Shown one piece after another: positions 36,403 through 47,906 of a stretch of DNA of 64,000 bases. Position 1 is the stretch's first letter. Each line of letters starts with the position of its first letter. The notes under the pieces are model-generated. The model searched no databases. It saw nothing but the letters and a program-made list of their open reading frames with translations, and was not told the DNA's origin. This DNA is from Whalleya microplaca. Lineage: Eukaryota > Ascomycota > Sordariomycetes > Xylariales > Xylariaceae. The position numbers and the translations under genes are program-made. The stretch lies in assembly GCA_022497155.1 (NCBI GenBank), contig MU385722.1:558001-622000 (forward strand), written 5' to 3'.

Positions 36403-36714
36403 ATGCAGATCACACCTCTTCTCGCCGTCATCTCCCTTTTGGGTGCCGTGAACGCCAAAATCAACCAATACGCCTCCATGGACGAGTGCCACCAAGACAA
36501 AAACAACCTGAAGCATACGACCGGCAAGGAAACCGTGTTTGAGCCCTCTACGCAGGTTGTCTTTACATCTGAGACACTTGTAGCCTACGATAAAAACGAT
36601 GGTTCCAAGTGCCAGGGCGATGGTTTGGGAACTTTCCCCAAAGGCCACTGCACTGATATCAACACAGCGTTTGAGTCCTGGAAGGTCACATGCGTTCGCC
36701 CGAAAATGAAATGA
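36403..36714 (+). CDS. Small secreted cysteine-containing protein (effector-like)
   Basis: A single-exon ORF of 103 aa. Residues 1-18 (MQITPLLAVISLLGAVNA) form a classic signal peptide with an A-x-A-like cleavage site before Lys19. The mature part of about 85 aa has four Cys (29, 70, 83, 97), enough for two disulfides, and no domain I recognise. It ends RPKMK. Size, secretion signal and even Cys number fit the broad class of fungal small secreted proteins, which includes effectors, antimicrobial proteins and many unknowns. It sits 3.6 kb from the gypsy element. A minus-strand ORF of 117 codons overlaps but lacks any protein-like feature. Confidence 0.7.
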   Translation: MQITPLLAVISLLGAVNAKINQYASMDECHQDKNNLKHTTGKETVFEPSTQVVFTSETLVAYDKNDGSKCQGDGLGTFPKGHCTDINTAFESWKVTCVRPKMK

Positions 36715-37718
36715 GCGGGCTATGTATGAAGGCAAGGATGAGGACGTGGGACCAATAAGTTGCTCAATTGAGTTACAGTCGAGAGGATTGATTCCGGTAT
36801 CACGTATCGTGTACGGTGGTTAATGCATCAATATGGAGCTGGGAATTTTGGTAGACGTCCGGGAAGGAGAAGGGAAAATAAGAACCCTAAATACTCATTA
36901 AGTTTGTCTTTTTGGACTTGACTTCGGCCTGCCATTTCTTTTTATTCAGCGATATATCAGTTGCTAAATAAGATTACTACCTAGGTCATATGAGCAATCC
37001 AAATCGGTTTGGTTTTGAATTTCAGCATATCTAACCATACTTTTACTTATGGCCATGTATATAAACATATAATATGACTACAATAGACGTAGGCGCCATA
37101 GTTTGAACTTCAACGACCGGGATTGTGGCCTCTGTTGCCAGGATATATACCGCCCATCTTGTATGACAATATAGCAATATTCCTATAAGGACCTCTGCTC
37201 TCGTGTTTGAGCGGTTTAAACAAATATCTTTCCTATGTCGATTCTACTATTTCATATCCTTTACGAAGCCTATCATCGCTCACGAGCATTTCGGACGTGG
37301 AAGTGTTCCGTACTCTGTATAGACTTAGTATACATGTAGCCCCATCAAACAGGGGTACAGTACAGATAGCTATGGGTCACCACTACCCTTGCGATGAGGG
37401 ATTATGCCTTTCTTGATAGCGGGAATATCATCTATACTTTTTAAATTATATGTGAGGATCAACGAAAGCTAATGAACACGTGTATGCCTATGTAGAACTC
37501 TGATGAAGTCCCGGAAAGGCGACTGGCAAGCAGATGCATAGACAGTGTAAAAACCCTTACCTGACTCACCCATATATAGAAGCATTGGGAAGTTGAGCTA
37601 CCCGCTATATACAACAATTGTGCCTTTGAAGACTCACTATAATTTACTAAAACCATCTAAGTAGTCTGATTCTAGTTAACCATAACACCTTTCACCTATC
37701 TTAGCAACCATAACCTCT
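36715..37718. other. Intergenic, convergent 3' regions
   Basis: One kilobase between the secreted-protein gene and the F-box gene. Only short unsupported ORFs; nothing recognised. Confidence 0.55.
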
Positions 37719-38543
37719 TCAGAATCTTCGTCGCGGCGGCAACATGGTACCTGTCCACTCATGCAATACAGGCTTTTCAGCACCAATAGGTTCTGCACAC
37801 CACAAATCGCCGTAATCGTCGTCGCTAAAGCCCGTGCAGCCCATATGGGCGAAAGTCAATAGAGTGACCGAGTGCCTGGCTTCCGCACCACCCTTTATAA
37901 GCCGCTCAATCGACTCCCTACTTGGGTAGCTCGCCCTGTCGCTCAGCTCCTGCCATTCATCATAAGAGTGCAGATGTTCACCTAGGCGCAGTTCCCACTT
38001 CGTCGTGGCCACGTTGAAGATGCTAGTTTCACCGAGCAGGAAATCCCACAGCAAGCCCATGGTTAGGCCCGCGGGTGGCAGCCCCAGCTGATAATACCGC
38101 ATCGAGGTCCCGCCATAGACAGTCAGGACTGCGCAGACATCAACGCGCGTAATCCGGGGCCCGCCCCAGGTCACGCTCATGTTGCGCCATGACGCTTCGG
38201 GGCGCAGATACGGGGCACGTGTGGCTTCCGTGCTGGCCCACGGTAGCTTGCGGAAGGGTAGGTAGATGTCCTCGTCGAGAAAGCGGCGTTTTACTGATTC
38301 GGGGAAGCAGTTTGCGCTGTCAAAGAGGGTGTTGAATCTGGACATTAATAGAGGGTGGATGCGGGCTTCTCGTGCTTCATCCGGCGCACCTGGCCGGGAA
38401 GAGGGGTTGGGAAAAATGTTCTGGATGGCGGCGTGGAAGTACCTGCATACGGACTGCGCGACAATCAATGATGGCAGGTCTTCCTCTACAAGGAATCCAA
38501 TGATCAATGCCACGGTTTCTGGGGGAAGATCTAACAAAGCCAT
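37719..38543 (-). CDS. F-box domain protein
   Basis: A single-exon ORF of 274 aa. The N-terminus LLDLPPETVALIIGFLVEED followed by LPSLIVAQSVCRYFHAAI (residues 3-41) is an F-box: LP at the start, hydrophobic spacing, then a V-C-R-x-F helix. F-box proteins bring targets to SCF ubiquitin ligases through Skp1. The rest is like many fungal F-box proteins with no repeat or known fold; it has conserved-looking stretches such as WRNMSVTWGGPRITRVDVCA and HSVTLLTFAHMGCTGFSDDD. The ATG at 38543 is the first in frame before the F-box. No target can be inferred. Confidence 0.75.
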   Translation of the reverse strand: MALLDLPPETVALIIGFLVEEDLPSLIVAQSVCRYFHAAIQNIFPNPSSRPGAPDEAREARIHPLLMSRFNTLFDSANCFPESVKRRFLDEDIYLPFRKLPWASTEATRAPYLRPEASWRNMSVTWGGPRITRVDVCAVLTVYGGTSMRYYQLGLPPAGLTMGLLWDFLLGETSIFNVATTKWELRLGEHLHSYDEWQELSDRASYPSRESIERLIKGGAEARHSVTLLTFAHMGCTGFSDDDYGDLWCAEPIGAEKPVLHEWTGTMLPPRRRF

Positions 38544-39721
38544 CTTTGAATCGTGATTGTGATGATAAAGTCTGAGATACGAGATATAGATAGAAGGAAA
38601 GAAGATCTCCCAATGTTGTAATTAACTAAGAAATGTCTATATATACCTAACCATATAATGGCCGGATTGACCTATACTGCGGAGCCCATGTTGATCAATC
38701 AGATCACGCTGTCATAGCTGTCGACGAGTGGATGACTCAATAGGCATACATGTAGCCACTATGTTTTAAGGTAATGCAGCGGAACTATTCGTTGGAAGGA
38801 TTCGTGCCAAGAGTAGCCGCCTGGGATCTGCCATGCGAGACCGAGACCGAATAATACTCGATGAAAGTCAGGAAAAAGATATTTTCACCCTTAAGAAAAT
38901 TCATAGTCTACCATTCTTCATAAGACGTTTCATACTGTTTTATACAGATAAAGAAGTATGGCCATTGTAGTGATTGACATAGTCCCTTCAAGATTTTTGA
39001 TATGGGTATTGATGATGTTGATCTGAGTGTTAAAAGCTGGTACAGTGTAAGGCATCTCGTTACTGTTTACATAAGTATGTCTAGGCTATTCGTTTGTCAC
39101 ACGGCTATTGGAGCCAAGATCTGTTGGAAGCTATACGAGATGCAGGAATGCTGCACGAGTACATATATTGGGGGCTGTTGGTTGTTATTCGTTACTGATG
39201 GAATGTATTACTGCCTAACAAAAGGTATGATCATCAGACGACGCCGATGTAGGCAACAAGAGATTACGCGTACTAGAGTACGTACTGTGGTAGCAGGTCT
39301 ATATAAGACCATACGCCGATACAGATTAGATTGCAACCCATAAGCACCCTCAGAGGCCCTAGAGAATTATTATTGAATTGATATATTCCAAGCCCAATTA
39401 CAGCCCTTGTCACATCGTTGCTTTAAATAAGTTCACATCAAGTTGATATACCCTCGTATACCCTATATTTCAGAAGATGTTTGCATCCGTGTTGGCCTGG
39501 TTTAATAGTGGAATATTACTCGTTGGTTGGTACATTTCTACTGCTGGAGCTACATGAGCCACTAGAGCCACTACAGCCTATTAACTTGGACAAAGTGCAT
39601 ACATCAATTCTTTGTCTTTGCTCTCATACTCAAGTCGTGTATTCAGAGTGTAGTTTCCTTCATCCATACCCACAGAATGCTATGAAAAAGCTACTTGGAA
39701 TTGCGCACATGTGTATAGAAA
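38544..39721. other. Intergenic stretch
   Basis: About 1.2 kb upstream of the F-box gene and downstream of the DUF3176 gene. Two Cys-rich short plus-strand frames (39002-39343 and 39481-39756) show no homology or splice support. Nothing else is seen. Confidence 0.5.
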
Positions 39722-41912
39722 CTAGAAGCAGTCATTCCGCCAGTGGATGGAATTAAATGGTGTTTTTTTTTCATCTTGTTCCCTGACAAACCTTAGACGA
39801 CCCTGCCCATCATTTTTGAGCTTAGCCAGCATTGTCTCCGCCAAATCGTCTAACTTCGCCTGCGATTGCTGTCCGGATACACCCAACTCCTCACCAGACC
39901 AACCATCTAGCCTATTGACTAAGAGGGCTATGACTGAGTCTTTGAGTAGAGGTTGCTTACGAGTGATTATTGTCGAGATGGTAAAGAGCAAAGCTGCCAA
40001 GGCCACATCGCCTAAGGGAAGAATCATCCATCCCCAACGAACGTGGATGTATGGTTCTTCGAAGAAAGCGGTACCCATGATGAGTGAGGCGTTGTTATTG
40101 TCACCCGGGTTGTTACTCCGTATCTGGTTGGTTAATGTGTCTCCAATGTTTGTAATGACAGTCTTTAGATCTGAGTTTTGGAGAGCAAACCCCATTTCAA
40201 GCAGACTACTCTCTGGTGAACTATCGGGTCGATAGATATTGTGTCTTACGGTAGCACCAAGTAGCGTTCCGAGATAAGCAGGTAGAGAGAGAATAGGCAT
40301 CTCTGTTATGTTGAAATATAGTCCCGTGGAATTAGCAACGTAGGTATAGTACTCGGTGCCCATCAGATTGCCTTCGTTTCCGCCTATTTCCGTGAGAGCC
40401 TCAGAAATCATTGAACCACTGTTTATACTACTCTGCGAGCTGGTGCTATTGTGATGGGTTTGCGTGCACCATTCAAAGGTACTCGAGTATACATTCACTG
40501 CAGGCGGGGCTAGTCCGTTGTGAGCTCTAGTAGGTAGACCGTCCTTCGAAGCGTTCACGGCCATAAATGAACCTAGGCGGTTGTTGCTCGACACGCTCGC
40601 CCGAAATTGTGATTGGAAAAGCATGGTAGAGTCTCCGGCACCACCCTCATTTTCTTGGGTCCATGTCATAACCATGGGATCCCGTAAATTATCAAAATCA
40701 ACCATTTCTGGGAAACTATATGTGCAGTTGATAGCGCCATATTGATCTTGGGGGCCGCAATTGTATACAGCAACGTCTGTGACGTCCCTAAAATCTGTGC
40801 AAACACCCAGAGTCGTAAAGATACCCCATTGACAACGACTAGCGGGTGCAGGGCATTTGAAATACGGCTTGAAGACAGAACCGGTTGCTCCATTGATGAT
40901 GGAGGCTTGGAGAGCAAGCAGATCAGCGTTTGATTGCCAGATTGGACCTAGATATAGTCAGCTTTCACATTTCTGGAAGAATTTTGGACAACCAGAACGT
41001 ACCACCATAAGTAGTGTCTTTCAGGAAGCCTTTAGAGTAATACATATCAGCCACTCCTAGCTCCACCGATCCATTGTTCAGCGGTGACTCTCGGATAGGA
41101 AAGTTTAAGACTTGTTGTGCGCTCGCATCGATGCCGAGTGCTACAATGGTAACAAATACGAATCCAATGGTAACCAAAATTCTCACTCGGAAACATAGAT
41201 TCCATAAGAATACAGCAGATCCCCATGGACCGCGACTGGCGCTGTCAAAGAGTTGAAGGTCGACCAGCCTCCGCGGATAAAGCGAGAAATGGCTCCACTT
41301 GAGCTGGCTAATGCAAGAGGCCACTGGTACCAGCATGGATGTCTTGGCCACAGTGGTAAGCACGGCGACTAAGGAATTGGGCTATATAGGAAGCCACCAG
41401 CTTTGTAGCGGCAGGTTGTCGATTCTAGCCAGAAGTGTAATCAAGATGCACATGCATGTGATACTTAGGATCATTGCAAGGATCTCCCACCACCACCACC
41501 ACCACCATGACATAGACTCGCTTGCTTGTGAGAGCTTAGCTTTTGAACTCTTACTTATGTTGTTCGTGAGCTCCTCATTGTTGGCTGATTCCGGCCTGTT
41601 GCTCAGCAAAGAATCACCCTGGAAGGGATTTGCTCCCATGTCTGAATGTCCATAGGACCCTGCCTGAGTCGAATATAGCGGGACTTCTGTTGGTGCATTT
41701 CGAGAGTTCCTCGCTTGCTGGAGCGATTCATGGCCTCCTCCTTCCAGAATGCTGTTATCTGGGTGTATTGATGTAGTGTTTGGGTTGGAGACAGAGGTAT
41801 TGAAAAGAGTTGAATCGCTCCTAGAAGGACTGTGAGACGGAGACTCCAGCGGAGACACTTGCGCCGGACCCCTATTATCATCGAGTGGTGTCAGGGGTAG
41901 CGATTTAGACAT
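39722..41912 (-). CDS. DUF3176-family membrane protein with an in-frame TAG
   Basis: DUF3176 proteins are multi-pass fungal membrane proteins of unknown function. Exons: 41912-41003 and 40947-39722, with a 55-bp GTACGT-to-TAG intron that joins TTYG to GPIWQSNADLL in frame. A Ser/Asn/Pro-rich cytosolic N-terminus is followed by TM1 (WEILAMILSITCMCILITLL). Then come PNSLVAVLTTVAKTSMLVPV, SCISQLKWSHFSLYPRRLVD and LFDSASRGPWGS, which are hallmark blocks. A long Asn-rich extracellular region follows, then a last TM segment (LGDVALAALLFTISTIITR) and a cytosolic tail. A TAG at 41384-41382 interrupts the frame at codon 177 inside LPI-stop-PNSLVAV. One C-to-T change from CAG would give it. No intron of usable length removes it. 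All other codons (711 positions) are open. A 24-bp earlier start (41936) is possible. Confidence 0.8.
41487..41507 (-). repeat. TGG microsatellite coding seven consecutive Trp
   Basis: Seven CCA units on the plus strand read as Trp136-142 on the minus strand, directly before the first membrane helix of the DUF3176 protein. Confidence 0.9.
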
Positions 41913-43926
41913 TTTCAGCGTACGAAATGAATTCAAGGAAATGATACTTCATTCCCCTGAATGAGAGTCGAAGAGGACGGGATAGTCTGTATTTAATCCA
42001 TATATATCTCTATGAGCAGTAAAGCTTTACTAACGTGGTGAGCCCTGCGCGGAGCCTGAGGGCTTAATCAACTGTGGCAACCATCAATCTGAATCTTTTG
42101 ATTGTCGAGCGAAGGCTGCAAAATGAGCAATTCATATATGCCTGACGACACTCAGAGCCTATCATCACCATGCTATAAACTACATACAGTGTTGTACAGA
42201 CAGTGATATCTAATAATAGCACGGGCTGAGACGCCCAGGTCCTCACGACAGGCCCGATATGAGACTAATGGCGAGTAATTTCGGTGTCGTCAAAATAACC
42301 TTACCATACGGCGTACAGTGATGTGGCATTATGACAAATATATCAAATACAAGTACAAGGCATATATAGCACATTGAACACAAGAATGGGGCGAAAATCA
42401 GAATCTGCTGCATGTAGGGCTATCGTGTACATGGAAACAATACGACTAGCCTGATTGGACGCCCACGCCACACTATGAAACAAAGAGACCTCATCTTGGG
42501 GGCGCCGCTATGTAACGACACATGAGCGGTGATTCTGCGCCGCTTGGTGTCATGAATTGATGAAATGATGAGCGCTTAACTTTGGAAAGGCCCTTGTTGG
42601 CTGAATCGTTTTCATACAGTAATGATATATGACATATCGTACTCAGCGTTCCCACCAAATGACTTAATATGGTTGAAATGTCCTTTTTTCTTTTCTTCCG
42701 ATTTCATTCCCTTCAGATATTTTTGAGTTATTTGCCCTTATGTAAGCTATCTGTCGTGACAAATTCTTGGGGTATTTACTGGTCAATTATCAACCACCTC
42801 ACTCTCTGATGCCCCATGTTTAGTATTTATTATTATTATGTTCGTAAGTCTCTTCTAACAATTTTGCTGTGCTAGGTCATTTCGTAACGAGATAGTTTAG
42901 TCTCAACCAAGGGTCCAGGGGTTAAAGGTGATTCAAGGCCAGTTTTTGTACACTACTAATCAAATCGAATGGCAACTTTGGCTATTTGGCTTGATTTGAT
43001 TTGATGGGAATGCTGACTGGTCCGAACCTCTCGTCCTTTCGGGGCCAGGCTTTATAAGGAGCAGGCACATTGGCATATAGTCCGTAGCTAGCAGTGAATA
43101 TCTGGTGAGTCGTCAAGCATATTAAATGTGATAGAAACAGTAGATGTATATCAATAGCAAATGACTACCAACCTAAGAGAAAGAGAGCTGAATCCTGGCT
43201 TGGGTAGCCAGAGTCTGAGGCCCCAGAGACCCCTTATACCCCCTTTTCTCTCTCATGTTACGCACTCTTAGTGACATCGCAATGTGGTTTGATGGTTTGA
43301 TGGTTTTCATGATATATCTGTATAATGTGTCATAGGAATAGAGGCCATAGGGCAATGTCACAATAATACGTATGTGTCAGCCAGCTTCTCAAGGGAGCAA
43401 AGGCATTGGGATGATGGTATATTAGAAGGCTTTTGGGCACTGATAGGGAATCCTGTGAGATACTGCTATTGTGGTAAAATACCTAGCTAGGGAATTTAAG
43501 TTTGAATATATTAGATGAATGGTTGGAGGTTCATCATCATCGTTCATGAAAGCAGTCTTCTTAGAGCTAGATCGCCTAAATACATATCGACATGGGCCCT
43601 TGTTTGCCAATACCCCATATGCAATTTCCGCACAGCAAGCTTCTAGTGAAGAGCTGACTCAGCATTACTTAAGGTATCCAATTAAACTGTATGTACGGAG
43701 TACGTATGTACCTCCTGATGCATCTAGAGGGTTATCGCTAATCGTGAATGACGCGCGAGAGCTTCCGTCTTTTCTCAAAAGCTCCGGATCGATTACTTGG
43801 AGGCGCCACAACAGCTTTAGCCATGCTCAGGCAAGTCAAGACACAGACAACAATGCCAGACATCTTCAGCACCAATTGCTTGCTAACAGCCATGTAGTAG
43901 TCCCTGCACATAGTCGGTCTCCCACT
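41913..43926. other. Divergent intergenic region
   Basis: About 2 kb between the DUF3176 gene and the PPR gene. The PPR frame is open upstream to 43519, but that extension lacks family features and is taken as 5' UTR. TTTGAT repeats occur near 42980-43005 and GTTTGATG near 43287-43303. No other gene is seen. Confidence 0.5.
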
Positions 43927-46450
43927 ATGCGGTCGCAATTGGCCTCGCAATCGACCCGCCATGTCTTGCGACGCCTCTTTGTCAGTCAGGGCTTCGGCAC
44001 CTTGCCGCTTGCTTTTATTCTCCCGAGGCCTATATTTCGTGCCTATCCGGTAGGATCCAAGGTCCTACGGACACCTCAGAGGCGGACGTTCTTCAAATTC
44101 CTTCAACAAAAGGAGCCCCGAGTCCTGAAGGAGCTCGATACTGAGCCCGGCTACGAGACGCTACTGCGATTCCGTGCTGCAGAGAACAACAGCGTTCGAC
44201 CTCCCCCGCCCGCCGAGCTTGCGAGGGCATGGCGTGACTTCTTCGCCTACAAATCCCGAAATGGCCGGCCGGTGAACTCGACACAAGCCCTGTGCGCTTA
44301 CCGGGTGCTGCTCCACCTCTCCGACCTATACAACGTCGAGCCAGATGCCCAAGTTTCCGGCGACGACCTTCGAACTGCTAGGGAGTGTCTGACTAAACCG
44401 CCGAGAGATGATGCCTCGAACCATCTCAAGCTCTCGAGAGTCCTATATTCGGAGATAAGGCGGAGGGCCCCGAAAATCCAAGCTGTATCTCCGGATTCAC
44501 CCTTCGAAACCGAGGAGCAGGTCGCCGAGCGTATGAGGGAAGGGAGGGACTTCTGTGCGCTATTAGGTGCCTTGTCGCAATACGGAAGTGCCCTCGAAGC
44601 GAGGAACCTACTGTTGGCTAACCGTCGACAATGGACGAACGCCGACATAGTCCGTTTTCGACTTTGGGTGCCCGTACTTCGTGGCCTAGCCAAGGAGGGG
44701 CGTGAGGAGGAGCTCCTGGAAGCGTTCCCGCAGGCGAAGAAGGCCGGCACCGAATATGATCCGGCCGTTCATCTCATCATGACCTCCTTTTTCGCACAGC
44801 GAGACAGGATCTCCGAGACGAAGCTATGGTTCAACAAGCCTATCAGCAAAGATATGCCACCGGGGCCTTCGACATATTATGAGATACTCAAATTTGCCCT
44901 CCGCAACGACCAGACAAAATGGGCAATGGAGATCTATGAAACCCTCATCGCTAGGCTAGAATCTGGTCCTCTGCGGGGGCATAAACCTTGTTGGGATACG
45001 TCATACCAATGGGCAGTTTTGTTACTCGGAAAGGGGATTGATCACATCGAGCACATGCTCAAACTTGCGTTGGAAAAGACACAGGACAAACCCAATTCGC
45101 AGCCCAACATAGGTTCGATAAATGGGCTTATCAGAATCGCTCTTGACAAGAATGATCCGTACCTAGCCGAGCGATTTGTCTCTTTGGCAGAGAAAATGGG
45201 CTTTGAGCCGAATATCAAAACCTACATGCTCCAATTAGAATATCGTGTGCGCGCCGATGATCTCGACGGCGCATTCGCGGCTTATCAAGCTATACAGCAC
45301 CAGGAAGAGACGAGTAAGTACAAGGAATTTCCGATTTTAAATTCTCTCATTCGCACGCTATGCTCAGCGCCAAACCCGAACTACGATCGAGTACTTGATA
45401 TCACTAGTTACTTGGAACAGCAGAGTGTCACACTGGAGCCCGAGACCGTGGCCTCTATCTGCATGGCCTTCCTAAAGAATGACGAGACGTATGAAGTAAT
45501 AGATACCCTGTCACTTCATACTGTCCACTATAGCGTCCACGAACGATATATGGTTCGTCGGGCCTTCGTGGAATACTGCCTGGACAAGAAAAACAGCACC
45601 GCCCGAGCCTGGGACGCGTACACGTTACTTCGCCAGTTCTTCCCGGAGGTCGACGTCAACGACCGGATGGCAATCATGGACACCTTCTTCGACCGGCGGC
45701 GGGCCGACATGGCGGGCCACGTGCTGGACCACATGCGCACGCACCGGAACCCGGAGCGGCGCCCGACGCTGGAGGTGTACGTGCGCTTCCTGGAGGGCAT
45801 CGGGCGGTGCCCGGACGCGGTGAGCCTGAAGCAGGTGCACAACCACCTGAAGCTGGACGCCGCCATCCAGCCCAACACGCTGCTGTACAACGCGCTGATG
45901 ATCGGCTACATCGCCTGCGGCCTGCCCTGGCGTGCCCTCGACTTCTGGAAGGAGATCACCTCCTCCCCCGAGGGCCCCTCCTACAACACCCTCGAGATCG
46001 TCTTTCGCGCCTACCAGGCCCAGTCCCGCGGCGCGGGCCCCGCCGACGAGCTCTGGCGCAAGATCGTTAAGCTCGACATCGACGTCCCCGAGCACGTCTA
46101 TGCCGCCTACGTGGTGACGATGGCCCAGCACGGTAACCTCGAGCTTGTCAAGACGCTGCTCGAGGATATGGATAATGAGGTGGGGAAGAGGCCTGATCAT
46201 CGCACGTGAGTCCAGGATTTCTATTATACTGACTACGGACTACTATTTTCAAAGCGCTCGACTAACATGACATGTATCTAGCCTCGGCTTCGTGTACAAC
46301 GCCTTGCCGTCGGGGCTGAAGGACGAGTTCGAGGCCTGGGCCGAACACGAATACCCCCCGGTGTGGGCGACATTAAAAGACAAATGCCGCAGGAGGCGGG
46401 ACGACATGGGGCTGATGAAGTTCAAGCTCACGCGGCCCTGGAAGGCATGA
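43927..46450 (+). CDS. cia84: Mitochondrial PPR protein, CIA84-like (complex I intermediate-associated)
   Basis: The product is 815 aa from exons 43927-46205 and 46282-46450 (intron 76 bp, GTGAGT, ACTAAC, TAG). The start at 43927 gives MRSQLASQSTRHVLRRLF, an Arg-rich presequence without acidic residues, as for matrix import. RRTFFKFLQQKEPRVLKELD, EPGYETLLRFR and RPPPPAELARAWRDFF follow, which resemble the N-terminal signature of fungal CIA84, an assembly factor of the NADH dehydrogenase membrane arm. The middle and C-terminal parts show helical hairpins of pentatricopeptide type, e.g. PNIKTYMLQLEYRVRADDLD and NTLLYNALMIGYIACGLPWR. The ending is KFKLTRPWKA. The PPR and mitochondrial calls are firm; the CIA84 assignment is from recalled family pattern. 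Third-position GC rises sharply after about 45600. Confidence 0.8.
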
Positions 46451-46719
46451 TGATGACGACGATGATGATGCACACGGGGGGATTGATTTTTGTACAAAAA
46501 AAGCATCTATCTATGCATATTGCGGCAACCCTAGTTAGGTATTTGTACATAGCTTAGAAGATTTGAACTAAGCATATAAGCATCTAAGCATCTGAGCATC
46601 TACATGTTTCTAGTAGAGCCAGCCCATTTGACTTGTTAGACGTTGTACAATCAACCAACCGCCTCCTTCCTTCATTCCTCCCTTGCTTTCCCCACAAGTC
46701 AAGTTGAAGTTCAAGTTCA

Positions 46720-47579
46720 TTACCTGGTCGGCGTGACCATGTTCTGGGCGTAGGTCCGCTCGACCTCGCGGTACAGGATCTCGGGGTGGCGGTGGACGCT
46801 GGGGTGCAGGCCGAGGCCGATGGCGCGGCGGATGGCCTTGGCCATCTTGCGCTGGTTCGGCGGGCGCAGGCCCGTCAGGGCGCCGCTCTTGATTCGGCCG
46901 TGCGGCGTCATGAAGTCGGTGATCATGGAGAAGTTCTATTCGTTTCTCGTCAGCACACCATACCATCCGCGATCGATTGATTGACTGATCCCGTCTACAT
47001 CTCCCTCTATGTGTGTGTGTGTGTGTGTGTGTGTATAACTCACCCGATACATATCCAGCGGGTTAATCCCCAGCAGGTCCACGATATCCCGCTGGCGGCG
47101 CTGCGGCCTGCGCCACTTGTTCATCTCGACGGCGGACAGGTCGTGCGGCGCGTAGACGTCGCCGACGCCCCAGCGCCGCGTCATCTGGCGCGCGTAGTCT
47201 TCACTCAGGTTGCGCTGGCGCAGCTCCTCCTCCAGCGCGCGCCGCGAGCCGCCTAGCCGCTCGAACAGGTTCGACGCTGCGCGCGTTGGGTCCGCCTCTT
47301 CTTCGGAGGAGGTGGAGGTGGCAGGTGGCTGGTCCACGGAGGAGAGCAGCGAGGAGGCTACGCTCTGGATGTCTTTGCGGACTGCAGGTCGGGATTGGGT
47401 TAGTTGGCTGGTTGGTTGGATGTCATGGTTGTGGTGTGAGGGTGGGTGATCGGGGATGGTGGATGAGGGTTCGACTTACCGACTGGGGACACCGGGGTGC
47501 TAGAGAAGTTGACCGTCTGAGCTCGGATCAAGGTCGAGGGATGCCGGAGGGCGCCGAGAATGGGAATTCGGGGCGGCAT
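46720..47579 (-). CDS. RSM18: Mitochondrial small-subunit ribosomal protein bS18m
   Basis: The product is 217 aa from exons 47579-47480, 47381-47044 and 46935-46720 (introns 98 and 108 bp; intron 2 carries a GT microsatellite). The start MPPRIPILGALRHPSTLIRA is a basic presequence. The S18 fold is at the C-terminal end: DLLGINPLDMYRNFSMITDF across intron 2, then TPHGRIKSGALTGLRPPNQR and KMAKAIRRAIGLGLHPSVHR, where bacterial S18 binds 16S rRNA. The middle part is Ser/Glu-rich and typical of fungal extensions. It is convergent with the PPR gene (270 bp between stops) and divergent from IMP3. Confidence 0.9.
47011..47034 (+). repeat. GT dinucleotide microsatellite in intron 2 of the bS18m gene
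   Basis: Twelve GT units, wholly inside the 47043-46936 intron. Confidence 0.95.
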
Positions 47580-47906
47580 GTTGGCGATTGGGACACCTGG
47601 TGCTTTGTGCCGATGATGCTGATAGAGAAGCTTCAATACCTCCAGTTGTCAAAAGTTAATTCGATACTAGAAATTTAGAATCTTACCTAAGCCGAGCTAT
47701 ATACACGGTTAAATCGTTATTCCGTGCTAGTGTATAAAGCGGGGCTCTGCCAAGTGCTGGGGTTTATAGCTTTATCGGGACCTGAACGTGGGGCGAAAAG
47801 TTCCAACTGCAGGGTCCGATAAGAAAAAGTTCAGCCTCGACTTGATCATCATCTCTTTCTGCGACAATACGTAGTTTAGAGTGAACGAGGCCAATTATTC
47901 GTGACC
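47580..47906. promoter_or_regulatory. Shared divergent promoter region of bS18m and IMP3
   Basis: Only 327 bp separates the two ATGs, so both 5' UTRs and promoters must fit here. Features seen: GGTTAAATC near 47710, GATAAGAAAAAG at 47818-47829 and a CTCTTTCTG tract near 47852. No site is proven. Confidence 0.55.

Noticed and set aside
36382..36735. 117-codon minus-strand frame opposite the small secreted protein
   Set aside because: It lacks a signal peptide or domain; the plus strand has a textbook signal peptide.
39002..39343. 113-codon Cys-rich plus-strand frame as another secreted protein
   Set aside because: No signal peptide at the start and no codon or splice support.
43519..43926. 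Upstream extension of the PPR protein to the ATG at 43519
   Set aside because: It would bury the Arg-rich mitochondrial presequence; the extension has no conserved features.
45625..46200. 191-codon minus-strand open frame under the PPR gene
   Set aside because: A GC-driven shadow of the 3' part of the PPR coding region.
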